This document shows positions 16,986 through 26,425 of a stretch of 64,000 bases of DNA, piece after piece. Where the stretch lies: positions 1-64,000 of the forward strand of contig NZ_WLYI01000025.1 of assembly GCF_009707515.1 (NCBI RefSeq). The letters are read 5' to 3'. Numbering within the stretch: position 1 is the stretch's first letter; each line of letters starts with the position of its first letter. This DNA is from Pseudomonas karstica (lineage in GTDB: Bacteria > Pseudomonadota > Gammaproteobacteria > Pseudomonadales > Pseudomonadaceae). Position numbers and translations under genes: made by a program. The notes under the pieces were generated by a model, which saw nothing but the letters and a program-made list of their open reading frames with translations, ran no database searches and was not told where the DNA came from.

Positions 16986-17869
16986 TCGGTGCCTATCAGG
17001 CCAGCAGCCAGGCCCGGGTCAATGCTGCGCTGGAAACCCTGTTCGTTGCCCCCAGCCCTGAACTGAATCGCCTGTACGAAGCCATGCGTTACAGCGTGAT
17101 GAACGGCGGCAAACGCGTGCGCCCGTTGCTCGCCTATGCGGCTTGCGAGAGTTTGGGTGCTCCAGCAGAGCAAGCCAACGGCGCGGCGTGTGCCGTGGAG
17201 CTGATTCACGCTTATTCCCTGGTGCATGACGATTTGCCGGCGATGGACGACGACGATCTGCGTCGCGGCCTGCCGACAACCCATAAGGCCTTCGATGAGG
17301 CCTGCGCGATTCTCGCCGGTGACGGCCTGCAAAGCCTGGCGTTCAGTGCCTTGCTGGACCCGCAACTGAGTGGCGTGAGCGCTGAGCTCCGTTTGCGCAT
17401 GGTCAGCGCCCTGGCCCTGGCCGCGGGCCCTGCCGGCATGGTTGGGGGCCAGGCGATCGACTTGGGCTCGGTGGGCCTGAAGCTCGACCAAAAAGCCCTT
17501 GAATACATGCATCGCCACAAAACCGGCGCGCTGATCGAAGCCGCCGTGCAGCTCGGCGCCCTGGCCAGTGGGCGTGCCGATGCCGCGCAATTGGCGGCGT
17601 TGAAGACCTATGCCCAGGCCATTGGCCTGGCTTTTCAGGTTCAGGACGACATTCTCGACGTCGAAAGCGATACCGCCACCCTCGGTAAACGCCAGGGCGC
17701 CGATATCGCACGGGACAAACCGACTTATCCCTCACTGCTCGGGCTTGAAGCCGCCAAGGCCTACGCCCTTGAATTACGGGACCAGGCGCTGCACGCCCTG
17801 CGACCTTTCGACGCGCCAGCCGAGCCCTTGCGTGACCTGGCGCGGTATATCGTCGAACGCCGTCATTGA
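16982..17869 (+). CDS. ispA: Farnesyl/geranyl diphosphate synthase
   Basis: 295 residues, trans-polyprenyl synthase. The first aspartate-rich motif is in HDDLPAMDDDDLRRG, the second in FQVQDDILDVESD, and GGKRVRP near the N terminus binds isopentenyl diphosphate. It condenses IPP and DMAPP to C15 farnesyl diphosphate, the precursor for quinones and undecaprenyl phosphate. It overlaps xseB by ATGA and precedes dxs by about 110 bp, so the supply and use of isoprenoid units are linked. Confidence 0.95.
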   Translation: MIGAYQASSQARVNAALETLFVAPSPELNRLYEAMRYSVMNGGKRVRPLLAYAACESLGAPAEQANGAACAVELIHAYSLVHDDLPAMDDDDLRRGLPTTHKAFDEACAILAGDGLQSLAFSALLDPQLSGVSAELRLRMVSALALAAGPAGMVGGQAIDLGSVGLKLDQKALEYMHRHKTGALIEAAVQLGALASGRADAAQLAALKTYAQAIGLAFQVQDDILDVESDTATLGKRQGADIARDKPTYPSLLGLEAAKAYALELRDQALHALRPFDAPAEPLRDLARYIVERRH

Positions 17870-17979
17870 GATCACCGCCCGATTGCACCGCATATCGGCC
17901 AACTTCAATGCACTGCGTGGGCAGCATGCGATGCTTGAGGTAAACTGCGGCCTCTTCTATACCTATAATGATTCGCCTG

Positions 17980-19878
17980 ATGCCCACGACGTTTCAAGAG
18001 ATTCCCCGCAAACGCCCGTCCACGCCCCTGCTCGACCGTGCTGACACACCGGCCGGCCTGCGCCGTCTGGGTGAAGCCGAGCTGGAAACCCTGGCCGATG
18101 AGTTGCGCCTGGAGTTGCTCTATGCGGTCGGCCAGACCGGCGGGCATTTCGGCGCCGGCCTGGGCGTCATCGAGCTGACTATCGCGCTGCATTACGTCTT
18201 CGACACCCCCGACGACCGGCTGGTGTGGGATGTGGGTCATCAGGCTTATCCACACAAGATCCTCACCGGTCGCCGCGAGCGCATGGCCACCCTGCGCCAG
18301 AAGGACGGCATTGCCGCCTTTCCACGCCGTTCCGAGAGCGAGTACGACACATTTGGCGTTGGACATTCCAGCACCTCCATCAGTGCAGCCCTGGGCATGG
18401 CGATTGCCGCCCGTCTGCAAAACAGTGATCGCAAGGCGATTGCAGTGATCGGTGATGGAGCGCTGACGGCGGGCATGGCGTTCGAAGCACTGAACCATGC
18501 GCCGGAAGTCAACGCCAACATGCTGGTGATCCTCAACGACAACGACATGTCGATCTCACGCAACGTCGGCGGGTTGTCCAACTACCTGGCGAAGATTCTG
18601 TCCAGCCGTACCTACGCAAGCATGCGCGAGGGCAGTAAGAAAATACTGTCGCGCCTGCCTGGCGCGTGGGAAATAGCCCGTCGTACCGAAGAATATGCCA
18701 AGGGCATGCTGGTCCCCGGCACTCTGTTCGAAGAGCTGGGCTGGAATTACATCGGCCCGATCGACGGCCACGACCTGCCGACCCTGATCGCCACCTTGCG
18801 CAACATGCGTGACCTCAAGGGCCCGCAGTTCCTGCACATCGTCACCAAGAAAGGCAAAGGCTTCGCCCCGGCGGAAGTCGACCCGATTGGCTATCACGCC
18901 ATCACCAAGCTGGAGCCGGTGGACGCCCCGGCCGCTGCACCGAAAAAGGCCAGCGGGCCGAAGTATTCCGGTGTGTTCGGCGAATGGCTGTGCGACATGG
19001 CCGCCGCCGACCCGCGCCTGGTGGGCATCACCCCGGCGATGAAAGAGGGCTCCGACCTGGTGGCGTTCAGCGAGCGCTTCCCGCTGCGCTATTTCGACGT
19101 AGCAATTGCCGAGCAACACGCGGTGACTTTCGCCGCCGGCATGGCCTGCGAAGGCGCCAAGCCGGTGGTGGCGATCTACTCCACCTTCCTGCAGCGTGGG
19201 TACGACCAGCTTGTTCACGATGTGGCGGTGCAAAACCTCGACGTGCTGTTCGCCATCGACCGTGCTGGCCTGGTGGGCGAAGACGGTCCGACCCACGCCG
19301 GCAGTTTCGACCTGTCCTACCTGCGCTGCATCCCCGGCATGCTGGTGATGACCCCGAGTGACGAGAACGAACTGCGCAAGATGCTCAGCACCGGCCACCT
19401 GTACAACGGCCCGGCCGCCGTGCGTTACCCGCGTGGCAATGGCCCGAATGCGCTGATCGAGAAAGGCCTGGAGCCGATCGAGATTGGGAAAGGCATCGTG
19501 CGCCGCCAGGGCAGCAAAGTCGCGTTACTGGTGTTCGGCGTGCAACTGGCCGAAGCCCTGAAAGTCGCTGAAAAAATCGACGCCACCGTGGTGGATATGC
19601 GTTTTGTCAAACCTTTGGACGAAGCCCTGGTGCGCGAGATTGCCAGCAGTCACGAACTGCTGGTGACCGTCGAAGAGAACGCCATCATGGGCGGCGCCGG
19701 CGCGGCGGTCAGCGAGTTCCTTGCGCGAGAGAACATCCTCAAGTCGGTGCTGCACCTGGGCTTGCCGGACGTGTATGTCGAGCACGCCAAGCCGGCGCAG
19801 ATGCTCGCCGAATGCGGGCTGGATGAAGCCGGGATTGAAGCCTCGGTGCGTCAACGCCTGGCACTATTAGATCGATAA
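17980..19878 (+). CDS. dxs: 1-deoxy-D-xylulose-5-phosphate synthase
   Basis: 632 residues. The TPP/Mg site GDGALTAGMAFEALNHA with NDNDMSIS, the catalytic H-G-H region VWDVGHQAYPHKILTGR, and the C-terminal transketolase domains (FDVAIAEQHAVTFAAGMA) identify Dxs. It joins pyruvate and glyceraldehyde 3-phosphate in the first step of the MEP pathway and feeds IspA just upstream. ATG 17980 (MPTTFQEIPRKRP) is preferred to ATG 17968, matching the typical N terminus. A REPIN follows the stop. Confidence 0.95.
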   Translation: MPTTFQEIPRKRPSTPLLDRADTPAGLRRLGEAELETLADELRLELLYAVGQTGGHFGAGLGVIELTIALHYVFDTPDDRLVWDVGHQAYPHKILTGRRERMATLRQKDGIAAFPRRSESEYDTFGVGHSSTSISAALGMAIAARLQNSDRKAIAVIGDGALTAGMAFEALNHAPEVNANMLVILNDNDMSISRNVGGLSNYLAKILSSRTYASMREGSKKILSRLPGAWEIARRTEEYAKGMLVPGTLFEELGWNYIGPIDGHDLPTLIATLRNMRDLKGPQFLHIVTKKGKGFAPAEVDPIGYHAITKLEPVDAPAAAPKKASGPKYSGVFGEWLCDMAAADPRLVGITPAMKEGSDLVAFSERFPLRYFDVAIAEQHAVTFAAGMACEGAKPVVAIYSTFLQRGYDQLVHDVAVQNLDVLFAIDRAGLVGEDGPTHAGSFDLSYLRCIPGMLVMTPSDENELRKMLSTGHLYNGPAAVRYPRGNGPNALIEKGLEPIEIGKGIVRRQGSKVALLVFGVQLAEALKVAEKIDATVVDMRFVKPLDEALVREIASSHELLVTVEENAIMGGAGAAVSEFLARENILKSVLHLGLPDVYVEHAKPAQMLAECGLDEAGIEASVRQRLALLDR

Positions 19879-19892
19879 CCCACCGACAATAC

Positions 19893-19992
19893 TGTAGGAG
19901 CGAGCTTGCTCGCGAAAAACCAGAGAGCGCCGCGTCCACCCAGGCTGCCAGCGTTATCGTTGAGGTTTTTTCGCGCGCAAGCTCGCGCCTAT
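19893..19992. repeat. REPIN (facing REP pair, GAGCGAGCTTGCTCGC type)
   Basis: TGTAGGAGCGAGCTTGCTCG at the left and the inverted CGCGCAAGCTCGCGCCTATA at the right enclose about 60 bp. It fills nearly all of the dxs-btuB gap. Related elements occur at 24066-24165, 33744-33843 and, degraded, at 43970-44081. Confidence 0.85.
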
Positions 19993-20010
19993 AAGCGCTA
20001 CGGACAGTCC

Positions 20011-21900
20011 ATGAAACGCCTGTGTCTTGCCCTGCCCCTGCTGCTTCCCGCCGCTGACCTGCTCGCCGCCAGCTTCGAGCGCGACGACGCGCTGAAGCTT
20101 TCCAACGTGGTAATCAGCGCCAATCGTCAAGTTCAAGCGCGCAATGACAGCAGCGCCGCCAACACCGTATTCACCCGTGACGACATCGACCGCCTGCAAC
20201 CCTCCAGCGTGACCGATCTGCTCAGCCGCGTGCCGGGTGTGCAGGTCTCACAGGCTGGCGGTCGTGGCAGCCTGGCCAGTATTTATATTCGCGGCACCAA
20301 GCCTGCGCAAAGCCTGGTGCTGGTAGATGGACAGCGCATCGGCAATTCGACCTCCGGCGACAGCAACCTGCAACACCTGAATATCCAGCAAATTGAACGG
20401 GTGGAAGTGTTGCGCGGTTCGCGCTCGGTGATCTACGGCAGCGATGCGATTGGCGGGGTGATTCAGATTTTCACCCGCCGCAGCACCGAGTCCGGCCTGC
20501 AGCCACGTGTCCACGTAGGGTTTGGCAGTAACCAGACCTGGGAGCGCAGCCTGGGCTTGTCCGGTGGTGACGAGCAAACCCGCTTTAACCTAGGCGCCAG
20601 CCTGGATGAGACCGCCGGGATCAATCGCACCCACACGTCGTACCCCAGCGATGGCGACCATGATGCCTATCGCAATCGCTCTGTCAGTTTCAGCCTGAGC
20701 CATGCCTTCAATGACGACATCGAGGCTGGGCTGAACGTGCTCGATAACCGCGGCAAAAGCGAGTTCGACAACCCGTTCGGGCGCTACGACGCCAATTATC
20801 AGGTTTTCCAACAAAAGCCCTACAGCCAGTTCACCGTAAGCGGCGTCAGCAGCTATGTCGATGCGCGTATCAACGACGCCTGGACGTCCCGGGTGGAATT
20901 GAGCCACAGCGAAAACCGTGAAGAAACCCTCGACAAGCTCAGCGCCGAACGTAGCGTATTCAATACCTATCGCAACTCGCTGAACTGGCAGAACGATCTG
21001 GCCCTGAATGAACAGAACAGCCTGATCCTGGGCGGCGACTGGTACGAAGACCAGGTCAACAGCAGCACAACGCTTGCCGAAGACAGCCGCTGGAACCGTG
21101 CAGCGTTTATCCAGCACCGCTTTCAAGGGCAGTTTTTCTCCACCGAACTGGGTCTGCGCCGCGACCAGAACCAGCAGTTCGGCGGCCAGAACAGTTGGAG
21201 CGGCACGCTCACCTTGCCCCTCAACCCGGACAATGACCTGCTGTGGAGCTACAGCGAGGGCTTTCGCGCCCCGACGTTCAACGACCTCTACTACCCGAAC
21301 GACAACGGTTTTCAAAACAGCAACCCGAACTTGAAACCCGAAACCTCCAAAAGCTACGAAGTGCAGTGGCGCAGCCAGCTCAGCGACACCAGCCGGCTGG
21401 AAGCCTCGCTGTACCGGACCGACATCAAGGACGCGATCGTGTTCGCTAGCGACGGCCCGCAAAACATTGCCTCGGCGCGCATCAACGGTTTCGAGGCGGC
21501 GCTCAAGCAAGAGCTGTTCGGTTGGCAAGGCAGCCTTGGGTTGGCAATCATCGACCCACGGGACCGCGACAGCGGCTACACCCTGACTCGTCGCGCCAAA
21601 CGCACCGTGAGCCTGGACCTGGATCGCCAGTTCGAGCAGTTCGGTGTCGGCGCCAGTTGGCAAGCGGTGAGCAGTAGCTACGACGACTCGAAGAACCAGC
21701 AGCGACTGGGCGGTTACGGGCTACTCGGGCTGCGCGGCAGTTGGGCAGTCAATCGCGAGATCAAGCTGGACATGAAGGTCGATAACCTGCTGGACAAAGG
21801 CTACAGCCGGACGCTGTATCAGCATCAAGGCGCGCAGTATGGCTATCGCGAGGAAGGCCGGGCCTTGATGGTTGGGGTAACCTGGACGCCGCAAATCTGA
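20011..21900 (+). CDS. btuB: TonB-dependent vitamin B12 receptor BtuB
   Basis: 629 residues from ATG 20011, with a signal peptide (MKRLCLALPLLLPAADLLA). The plug domain shows SNVVISANRQ, RDDIDRLQPSSVTDLLSRVPGVQVSQ and RGTKPAQSLVLVDGQRIGN; a 22-strand barrel follows, ending with aromatic-rich strands (VGVTWTPQI). It carries cobalamin across the outer membrane using TonB energy. BtuF is encoded convergently downstream. The leader is only about 130 bp and mostly REPIN, with no cobalamin riboswitch visible, unusual for btuB. A longer frame reaches back into the REPIN but lacks a signal peptide there. Confidence 0.9.
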   Translation: MKRLCLALPLLLPAADLLAASFERDDALKLSNVVISANRQVQARNDSSAANTVFTRDDIDRLQPSSVTDLLSRVPGVQVSQAGGRGSLASIYIRGTKPAQSLVLVDGQRIGNSTSGDSNLQHLNIQQIERVEVLRGSRSVIYGSDAIGGVIQIFTRRSTESGLQPRVHVGFGSNQTWERSLGLSGGDEQTRFNLGASLDETAGINRTHTSYPSDGDHDAYRNRSVSFSLSHAFNDDIEAGLNVLDNRGKSEFDNPFGRYDANYQVFQQKPYSQFTVSGVSSYVDARINDAWTSRVELSHSENREETLDKLSAERSVFNTYRNSLNWQNDLALNEQNSLILGGDWYEDQVNSSTTLAEDSRWNRAAFIQHRFQGQFFSTELGLRRDQNQQFGGQNSWSGTLTLPLNPDNDLLWSYSEGFRAPTFNDLYYPNDNGFQNSNPNLKPETSKSYEVQWRSQLSDTSRLEASLYRTDIKDAIVFASDGPQNIASARINGFEAALKQELFGWQGSLGLAIIDPRDRDSGYTLTRRAKRTVSLDLDRQFEQFGVGASWQAVSSSYDDSKNQQRLGGYGLLGLRGSWAVNREIKLDMKVDNLLDKGYSRTLYQHQGAQYGYREEGRALMVGVTWTPQI

Positions 21901-21956
21901 TCCGAAACATGGACTGCCTGCATGGGCACCTACACATCTCTTGAGCTTGCCGAAAA

Positions 21957-22070
21957 CCTGTAGCCGCTGGCGCAGCCTGCGATCGGCTGCGTAGCAGTCG
22001 CCAGGGTCTTGGCACCGTTGAAGGTCCTTCGGCTCTTATCGCAGCCTCGTGCCTCGACAGCGGCAACAGA
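21957..22070. repeat. Single REP doublet of the 1-456 type
   Basis: CCTGTAGCCGCTGGCGCAGC ... GATCGGCTGCGTAGCAGTC followed by CTTATCGCAGCCTCGTGCCT and CGACAGCGGC. It is one unit of the doublet that is tandemly repeated at the left end of the window, with a few differences. It lies between the convergent btuB and btuF genes and may help end their transcripts. Confidence 0.85.
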
Positions 22071-22092
22071 AAACCAAGCCCTCAGAGGGATC

Positions 22093-22890
22093 TTAAAGGC
22101 CCGGAGCAATCACCTGGCACAATCTGGCCACCGCCTCCAACATCTGCCCACTGGGCCGCTCCAGACCCTTGTCTGGCACTTGCAACAAGCGCCCCTGCGC
22201 CACCGCAGCCATCTGCGGCCAAGCCTTCCAGGCATCCAGTTGTGCCTGGTCACCCGCCAGGATCACCTCGGGATTGCGCTGCAACACCGACTCAAGACTG
22301 ACCTGTGGTGCCGGCAGCTTGAGGTCATCGAATACATTGCGCGCCCCGCACACACTCAGCGCATCGCTGATGATCTGCCCGCCGCCCACGGTATACAGCG
22401 GCTGATTCCACACCTGGTAAAACACCCGCAACGGCACTGCTCGCCGGTAACGCTGACGTAGCCCATCAAGGCGCTGGCGCAGTTGCGCGGCCAATTGTTT
22501 GCCTGCTTCGGCACGCCCCAACTGTCGGGAGATGGCTTCGACCTGGCGGGTGAGCTGCTCGAGGCTATGGGGCTCGGCCACATAGACCGGGATATTCAGG
22601 TGCCTAAGCTGCCCGCGCTGCGCAGGCCCGACACTGCCGGGCCATAGCAGGATCAGGTCGGGCTTGAGGCTGAGCAATTGCTCCATGTCCAACTGACCGT
22701 AACGCCCGACGGAGGCCACGTGCGCCAATTGCGCAGGTCGATCGCCGCCATCCAGCACGCCCACCAGCAAATCGGCAGCGCCCAGTTCAACGACGATTTC
22801 AGACAAGGACGGAGCCAGGCTGACTACCCGCTCCACGGCGTTGGACGATACGCTGACGGCCAGCAGCAGAACCGCCAGCCAGGCGCGCAT
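22093..22890 (-). CDS. btuF: Cobalamin-binding periplasmic protein BtuF-like
   Basis: 265 residues. Signal peptide MRAWLAVLLLAVSVSSNA, then the helical-backbone metal/B12-binding fold: RVVSLAPSLSEIVVELGAADLLVG, SVGRYGQLDMEQLLSLKPDLILLW, and the C-terminal lobe YTVGGGQIISDALSVCGARNVFDD. It would receive cobalamin from BtuB in the periplasm. ATG 22890 is used; TTG 22893 is the alternative. It overlaps the upstream membrane protein stop by one base (TGATG). No BtuCD genes are in the window. Confidence 0.85.
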   Translation of the reverse strand: MRAWLAVLLLAVSVSSNAVERVVSLAPSLSEIVVELGAADLLVGVLDGGDRPAQLAHVASVGRYGQLDMEQLLSLKPDLILLWPGSVGPAQRGQLRHLNIPVYVAEPHSLEQLTRQVEAISRQLGRAEAGKQLAAQLRQRLDGLRQRYRRAVPLRVFYQVWNQPLYTVGGGQIISDALSVCGARNVFDDLKLPAPQVSLESVLQRNPEVILAGDQAQLDAWKAWPQMAAVAQGRLLQVPDKGLERPSGQMLEAVARLCQVIAPGL

Positions 22891-23309
22891 CAACCCAACT
22901 GACGCGGAATGCGATAGAGGTAGAACAGCACCAGGGTCGACAGCGCCAGCAAAAACAGCGGTACCGCTTCCAGGCCGACAAATACGGCCAGGGCGCCGAC
23001 CCAGGCGGGCAACGCGGCAATCAGCAGTGCCATGCGCCGACGGGCCGCCAGGGAGATCCAGGCAGCCGGTTCTTCAGGGGTATCAAGGGCTTTGTGGGTA
23101 GCGATCAGACCGTGTTTATAGCCGTGGAAATAACGCAGGCTGACAAACATCGATGCTACACCGGCGATAAACAACGGCATGGCCAGCACTGGCAGCAATG
23201 GCTCGGTCTTGCCAAACACCAGGTTGATCACAAACAGCGGCAGCAGCGCCAGGGCCAAGTACTGCCACCAGTTGACGGACAGTCGCCGCCGGACCTGGCC
23301 GCGGGTCAC
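22890..23309 (-). CDS. Small conserved membrane protein between ribA and btuF
   Basis: 139 residues with about four hydrophobic spans (WWQYLALALLPLFVINLVF; LPVLAMPLFIAGVASMFVSL; MALLIAALPAWVGALAVFVGL; PLFLLALSTLVLFYLY). No domain is recognised. GTG 23309 is the only plausible start and overlaps the ribA stop (GTGA); the 3' end overlaps btuF. The tight coupling suggests one transcript ribA-orf-btuF. A role in B12 or flavin biology is only suggested by position. Confidence 0.75.
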   Translation of the reverse strand: MTRGQVRRRLSVNWWQYLALALLPLFVINLVFGKTEPLLPVLAMPLFIAGVASMFVSLRYFHGYKHGLIATHKALDTPEEPAAWISLAARRRMALLIAALPAWVGALAVFVGLEAVPLFLLALSTLVLFYLYRIPRQLG

Positions 23310-23926
23310 GCCCGGTCGGCCTCGCCCTGGTGCTCGTTGCCCATCATGTGGTCGAGCTTGCTCGCCTTAGTGGCCAGGTAGAGTTTGTTGTGCGGGTTGT
23401 GACCGGTGTGCAACGGCACGCGCTCGGCAACCGTAATGCCCATGTCGGTCAAGGCTTTGACCTTGCGCGGGTTGTTGGTCATCAAGCGCAATGACTGGAC
23501 GCCCAAGTGCTCAAGCATCGGCAGGCACATGGCGTAATCACGCTGATCGGCAGCAAAGCCCAGGCGCTCATTGGCTTCCACGGTGTCGGCGCCACCGTCT
23601 TGCAGTTCGTAGGCGCGAATTTTGTTCAACAAGCCGATGCCACGGCCTTCCTGGCGCAAGTACAGCAATACGCCACGACCTTCACGGGCAATGGCTTGCA
23701 AGGCGGCTTCCAGTTGCGAACCGCAGTCGCAACGCTGGCTGAACAAGGCATCACCGGTCAGGCACTCGGAATGCAAACGGCCGAGCACCGGGGCGCCATC
23801 AGCCACATCACCCAGGCTGAGGACAACATGTTCGCGCCCGGTGGCCTCTTCAAGAAAGCCGTGCATGGTGAACTGGGCAAAAGGGGTAGGCAGCTTGGAA
23901 GCAGCGACGAAAACGACGGGCACCAT
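23306..23926 (-). CDS. ribA: GTP cyclohydrolase II (stand-alone RibA)
   Basis: 206 residues. The zinc cysteines are in SECLTGDALFSQRCDCGSQL; the catalytic region RQEGRGIGLLNKIRAYELQD and the C-terminal TNNPRKV are intact. It opens GTP to the pyrimidine precursor of riboflavin. It complements RibBX at 26987-28078, whose own cyclohydrolase-like domain lacks these cysteines. The gene heads a transcript with the membrane protein and btuF. Confidence 0.95.
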   Translation of the reverse strand: MVPVVFVAASKLPTPFAQFTMHGFLEEATGREHVVLSLGDVADGAPVLGRLHSECLTGDALFSQRCDCGSQLEAALQAIAREGRGVLLYLRQEGRGIGLLNKIRAYELQDGGADTVEANERLGFAADQRDYAMCLPMLEHLGVQSLRLMTNNPRKVKALTDMGITVAERVPLHTGHNPHNKLYLATKASKLDHMMGNEHQGEADRA

Positions 23927-24065
23927 GTGCTCCTGATTTCAGATTTCACAGAGGTAGGCATTGTAACAGCAGGTTCCTACAGACGCTTAAGCTGAATTAT
24001 CGTTGATAAAGATCAATCGGTTCGATTGGCCTTTGACCTGATTCTATGAAAAGGCATGCCAACGC

Positions 24066-24165
24066 TGTAGGAGCGAGCTTGCTCGCGAAGGTCGCTAACG
24101 GTGAAGCTGACATTCTGAGTTTACGCGGTGCCTTGGCGTTCTTCGCGAGCAAGCTCGCGCCTACA
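24066..24165. repeat. REPIN
   Basis: TGTAGGAGCGAGCTTGCTCG at the left and CGAGCAAGCTCGCGCCTACA at the right form a facing REP pair about 100 bp long. It lies between ribA and the solute-binding protein gene, downstream of the latter's stop. Confidence 0.88.
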
Positions 24166-24173
24166 AAAACCCA

Positions 24174-24902
24174 CTAAAACGGATACGGCTGGTGCCAGCG
24201 CTCGAAAATCGGCTTCAACTCACCGCTTTTCACCAGGACATCCATGCGCAGGTCAAACAACGTCATCAACGCCCGTCCTCGCTCGTTGTCGGTAAAACCC
24301 AGGTACAACGGCAACTCGGCTACGTGAGTGAGCTTGAGCACAGATGGGTCCGGGGCCTGCTCGAGGACGTATTGCGCTTCGCTCAGGGCATCGATGTAGA
24401 AATCCACCCGGCCGTACTGAAGCATTGGCAGAATCCCGGTACGGCGCTCAATCTGATTGAAACGGTGAATATTGGGCAAGTATTTCTCGTACTTGTAGCC
24501 GCGCACCCAGGCCAGGCGGTATTTGCCCAGGGTCGCCAGGGTCGGTGTCGGCCTGCTCGCCAGTCCCAGGGCGTAGATGTGATCAGAGTCATAGTGCCTG
24601 CGTGGGTAAAGCATGCCCTCGGCTTCATCACGGTAGGCGCCGACCCAGCCGTCGACTTCGCCACGCCGGGCCAGGCCGACGGATCGGGTGTAAGTCATGC
24701 TGCGAATCTTGACCTTGACCCCGGCAGGCTCGAAAATTTCCCGCAGCAGATCCCATGCCAGACCAGTGCCATCGGCGTTGGTGTAGTCATTCCAGGCTTC
24801 ACTGGCCAGGTGAATCTGGCCGGGCACCACGGGGACGTCGTCGGCCCTGGCCGAAGAAACTAATACACACAGCAGTATCAATAGCCAGCGACAAACAACC
24901 AT
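24174..24902 (-). CDS. Periplasmic solute-binding (family 3-like) protein
   Basis: 242 residues with signal peptide MVVCRWLLILLCVLVSSARA. The mature part has the family 3 pattern: SEAWNDYTNADGTGLAWDLLREIFEPAGVKV, a repeated-motif region around MTYTRSVGLARRGEVDGWVG, and YGRVDFYIDALSEAQYVL. No permease or ATPase gene is adjacent, so it may work as an orphan receptor or feed a sensor. ATG 24902 is chosen over GTG 24908 because GAGG lies eight bases upstream. The ligand is unknown. Confidence 0.75.
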   Translation of the reverse strand: MVVCRWLLILLCVLVSSARADDVPVVPGQIHLASEAWNDYTNADGTGLAWDLLREIFEPAGVKVKIRSMTYTRSVGLARRGEVDGWVGAYRDEAEGMLYPRRHYDSDHIYALGLASRPTPTLATLGKYRLAWVRGYKYEKYLPNIHRFNQIERRTGILPMLQYGRVDFYIDALSEAQYVLEQAPDPSVLKLTHVAELPLYLGFTDNERGRALMTLFDLRMDVLVKSGELKPIFERWHQPYPF

Positions 24903-24940
24903 AACCACGACCTCACGTAAAACACTGCTGGGTGGATGTG

Positions 24941-25906
24941 TCAGTGCGTTTCGCGAAAGTGCTGATAGCCACGAATCACAGGGGTGATGTCCTGCCCGGC
25001 AGGGTCCACCAGAACGACGCCTTGGCCTTGCTCAACGCGTCCGACCACCTGGACCGGCCAGCCGTCTGCCTGTAACGGTACCAGCTCGGCCGGTGGCAGC
25101 GTGAACGCCAATACGTAGTCGTCGCCACCGCTCAAGGCCGCAGACCTGGCCTCATCGTCGCCGAGAAAAGCCAGCAGCGCCGAGGACAAGGGTAGTCGTT
25201 GGCGCTCAATCACCAAGCGGACCGCTGAAGCCTTGGCGATATGCTCGCAATCAGCCAATAGGCCGTCGGAAACATCCATGGCTGACGTGGCTTTGCCCCG
25301 TAGGGCCAAACCCAGGGCCAATTGCGGCTGCGGTGACCAGTAATGGGCCAGCAGTGGCTCGGCAATGGCTGCCGGAGCGGTACGCTGGTTCAGTACCAGA
25401 GGCAAGGCGCCGGCGGCATTGCCCAGCTCACCACCGACGCACAACAAGTCTCCTGGCTGTGCGCCGTGACGGGTCAAGGCCAGCCCGGCCGGAACCCGGC
25501 CAAACACGGTCAGGGTCAGGCTCAACGGCCCACGGGTGGTGTCACCGCCCACCAGGCCCACACCGCAATTAAGCGCCATGGCGTTCAAACCCTGGGCATA
25601 GCGTTGCAGCCAATCGGCATCAACCGTCGGGGTGGTCAGGGCAAGGGTAAAGGCAAGGGGGTGGGCGCCCATGGCCGCCAGATCGCTAACTGCCACAGCC
25701 AGCGAGCGCTGGCCAAGCAGGAACGGATCACAGGGGTCGGCAAAATGCACACCGGCCACCAGGGTATCGGTGGAAATCGCCAGCTGCTCCCCAGGAGGGA
25801 GCGCCAGCAGGGCGCAGTCATCGCCGATCCCCAGGGCAATGCCCTCGCCGCCTTGTGCACAAGGCGCGGCAGCGAAGAACGTGCGGATCAGCTCAAACTC
25901 GCCCAT
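24941..25906 (-). CDS. thiL: Thiamine-monophosphate kinase
   Basis: 321 residues, PurM-like fold. GEFELIRTFFA, GIGDDCALLA, STDTLVAGVHF (Mg/ATP site), GGDTTRGPLSLT and SAMDVSDGLLADC are all present. It phosphorylates thiamine monophosphate to the pyrophosphate cofactor. It ends the nrdR-rib-nusB operon, starting 18 bp after nusB. Confidence 0.95.
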   Translation of the reverse strand: MGEFELIRTFFAAAPCAQGGEGIALGIGDDCALLALPPGEQLAISTDTLVAGVHFADPCDPFLLGQRSLAVAVSDLAAMGAHPLAFTLALTTPTVDADWLQRYAQGLNAMALNCGVGLVGGDTTRGPLSLTLTVFGRVPAGLALTRHGAQPGDLLCVGGELGNAAGALPLVLNQRTAPAAIAEPLLAHYWSPQPQLALGLALRGKATSAMDVSDGLLADCEHIAKASAVRLVIERQRLPLSSALLAFLGDDEARSAALSGGDDYVLAFTLPPAELVPLQADGWPVQVVGRVEQGQGVVLVDPAGQDITPVIRGYQHFRETH

Positions 25907-25924
25907 TGCGCAAGCAAGCGCCAG

Positions 25925-26425
25925 TTAGCGCTTGAACGCCTTCACTTCGGCTTCACGCAGGCGTGGTGCCAGCTTGTCGAGCACACCGTTGACGAACTTG
26001 TGACCATCGGTGGAACCGTAGACTTTCGCCAGTTCGATACCTTCGTTGATCACGACGCGATACGGCACGTCGACGCGCTTGAGCAGTTCCCAGGTGGACA
26101 GGCGCAGTACGGCCAGTTCAACTGGGTCCAGCTCTTCGATGGTCAGGTCCAGGCACGGAGTCAGCGCAGCGTCGATATCTGACAGGTGGGCCGGGACGCC
26201 GTGCAGGATGTCGTGGAAGTAGCTGGCATCTGCCGTGCTGAAATCGTTGTCGACGCGAAACTGCGCCTCGATTTCGTTCAGCGAGGTGCCTGCCATGTGC
26301 CGCTGATACAACGCCTGGGTCGCGAGTTGGCGAGCCGCACGACGTTTTTCGCTCTTCGATGGCTTGCCGGCGTCCGCTGGGCGCGGGTCACGGGGGTTGA
26401 AACGATCACTTTCGTCGCTAATCAC
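25925..26425 (-). CDS. nusB: Transcription antitermination factor NusB
   Basis: 166 residues. The all-helical NusB core is visible (RRAARQLATQALYQRHMAG ... ELAVLRLSTWELLKRVDVPYRVVINEGIELAKVYGSTDGHKFVNGVLDKLAP), with a charged N-terminal extension common in Pseudomonas. It joins NusE in rRNA antitermination. GTG 26425 overlaps the ribH stop (GTGA), so translation is coupled to ribH. Confidence 0.95.
   Translation of the reverse strand: MISDESDRFNPRDPRPADAGKPSKSEKRRAARQLATQALYQRHMAGTSLNEIEAQFRVDNDFSTADASYFHDILHGVPAHLSDIDAALTPCLDLTIEELDPVELAVLRLSTWELLKRVDVPYRVVINEGIELAKVYGSTDGHKFVNGVLDKLAPRLREAEVKAFKR

Noticed and set aside
19906..20010. N-terminal extension of BtuB
   Set aside because: It translates the REPIN arms and would hide the signal peptide that starts at 20011.
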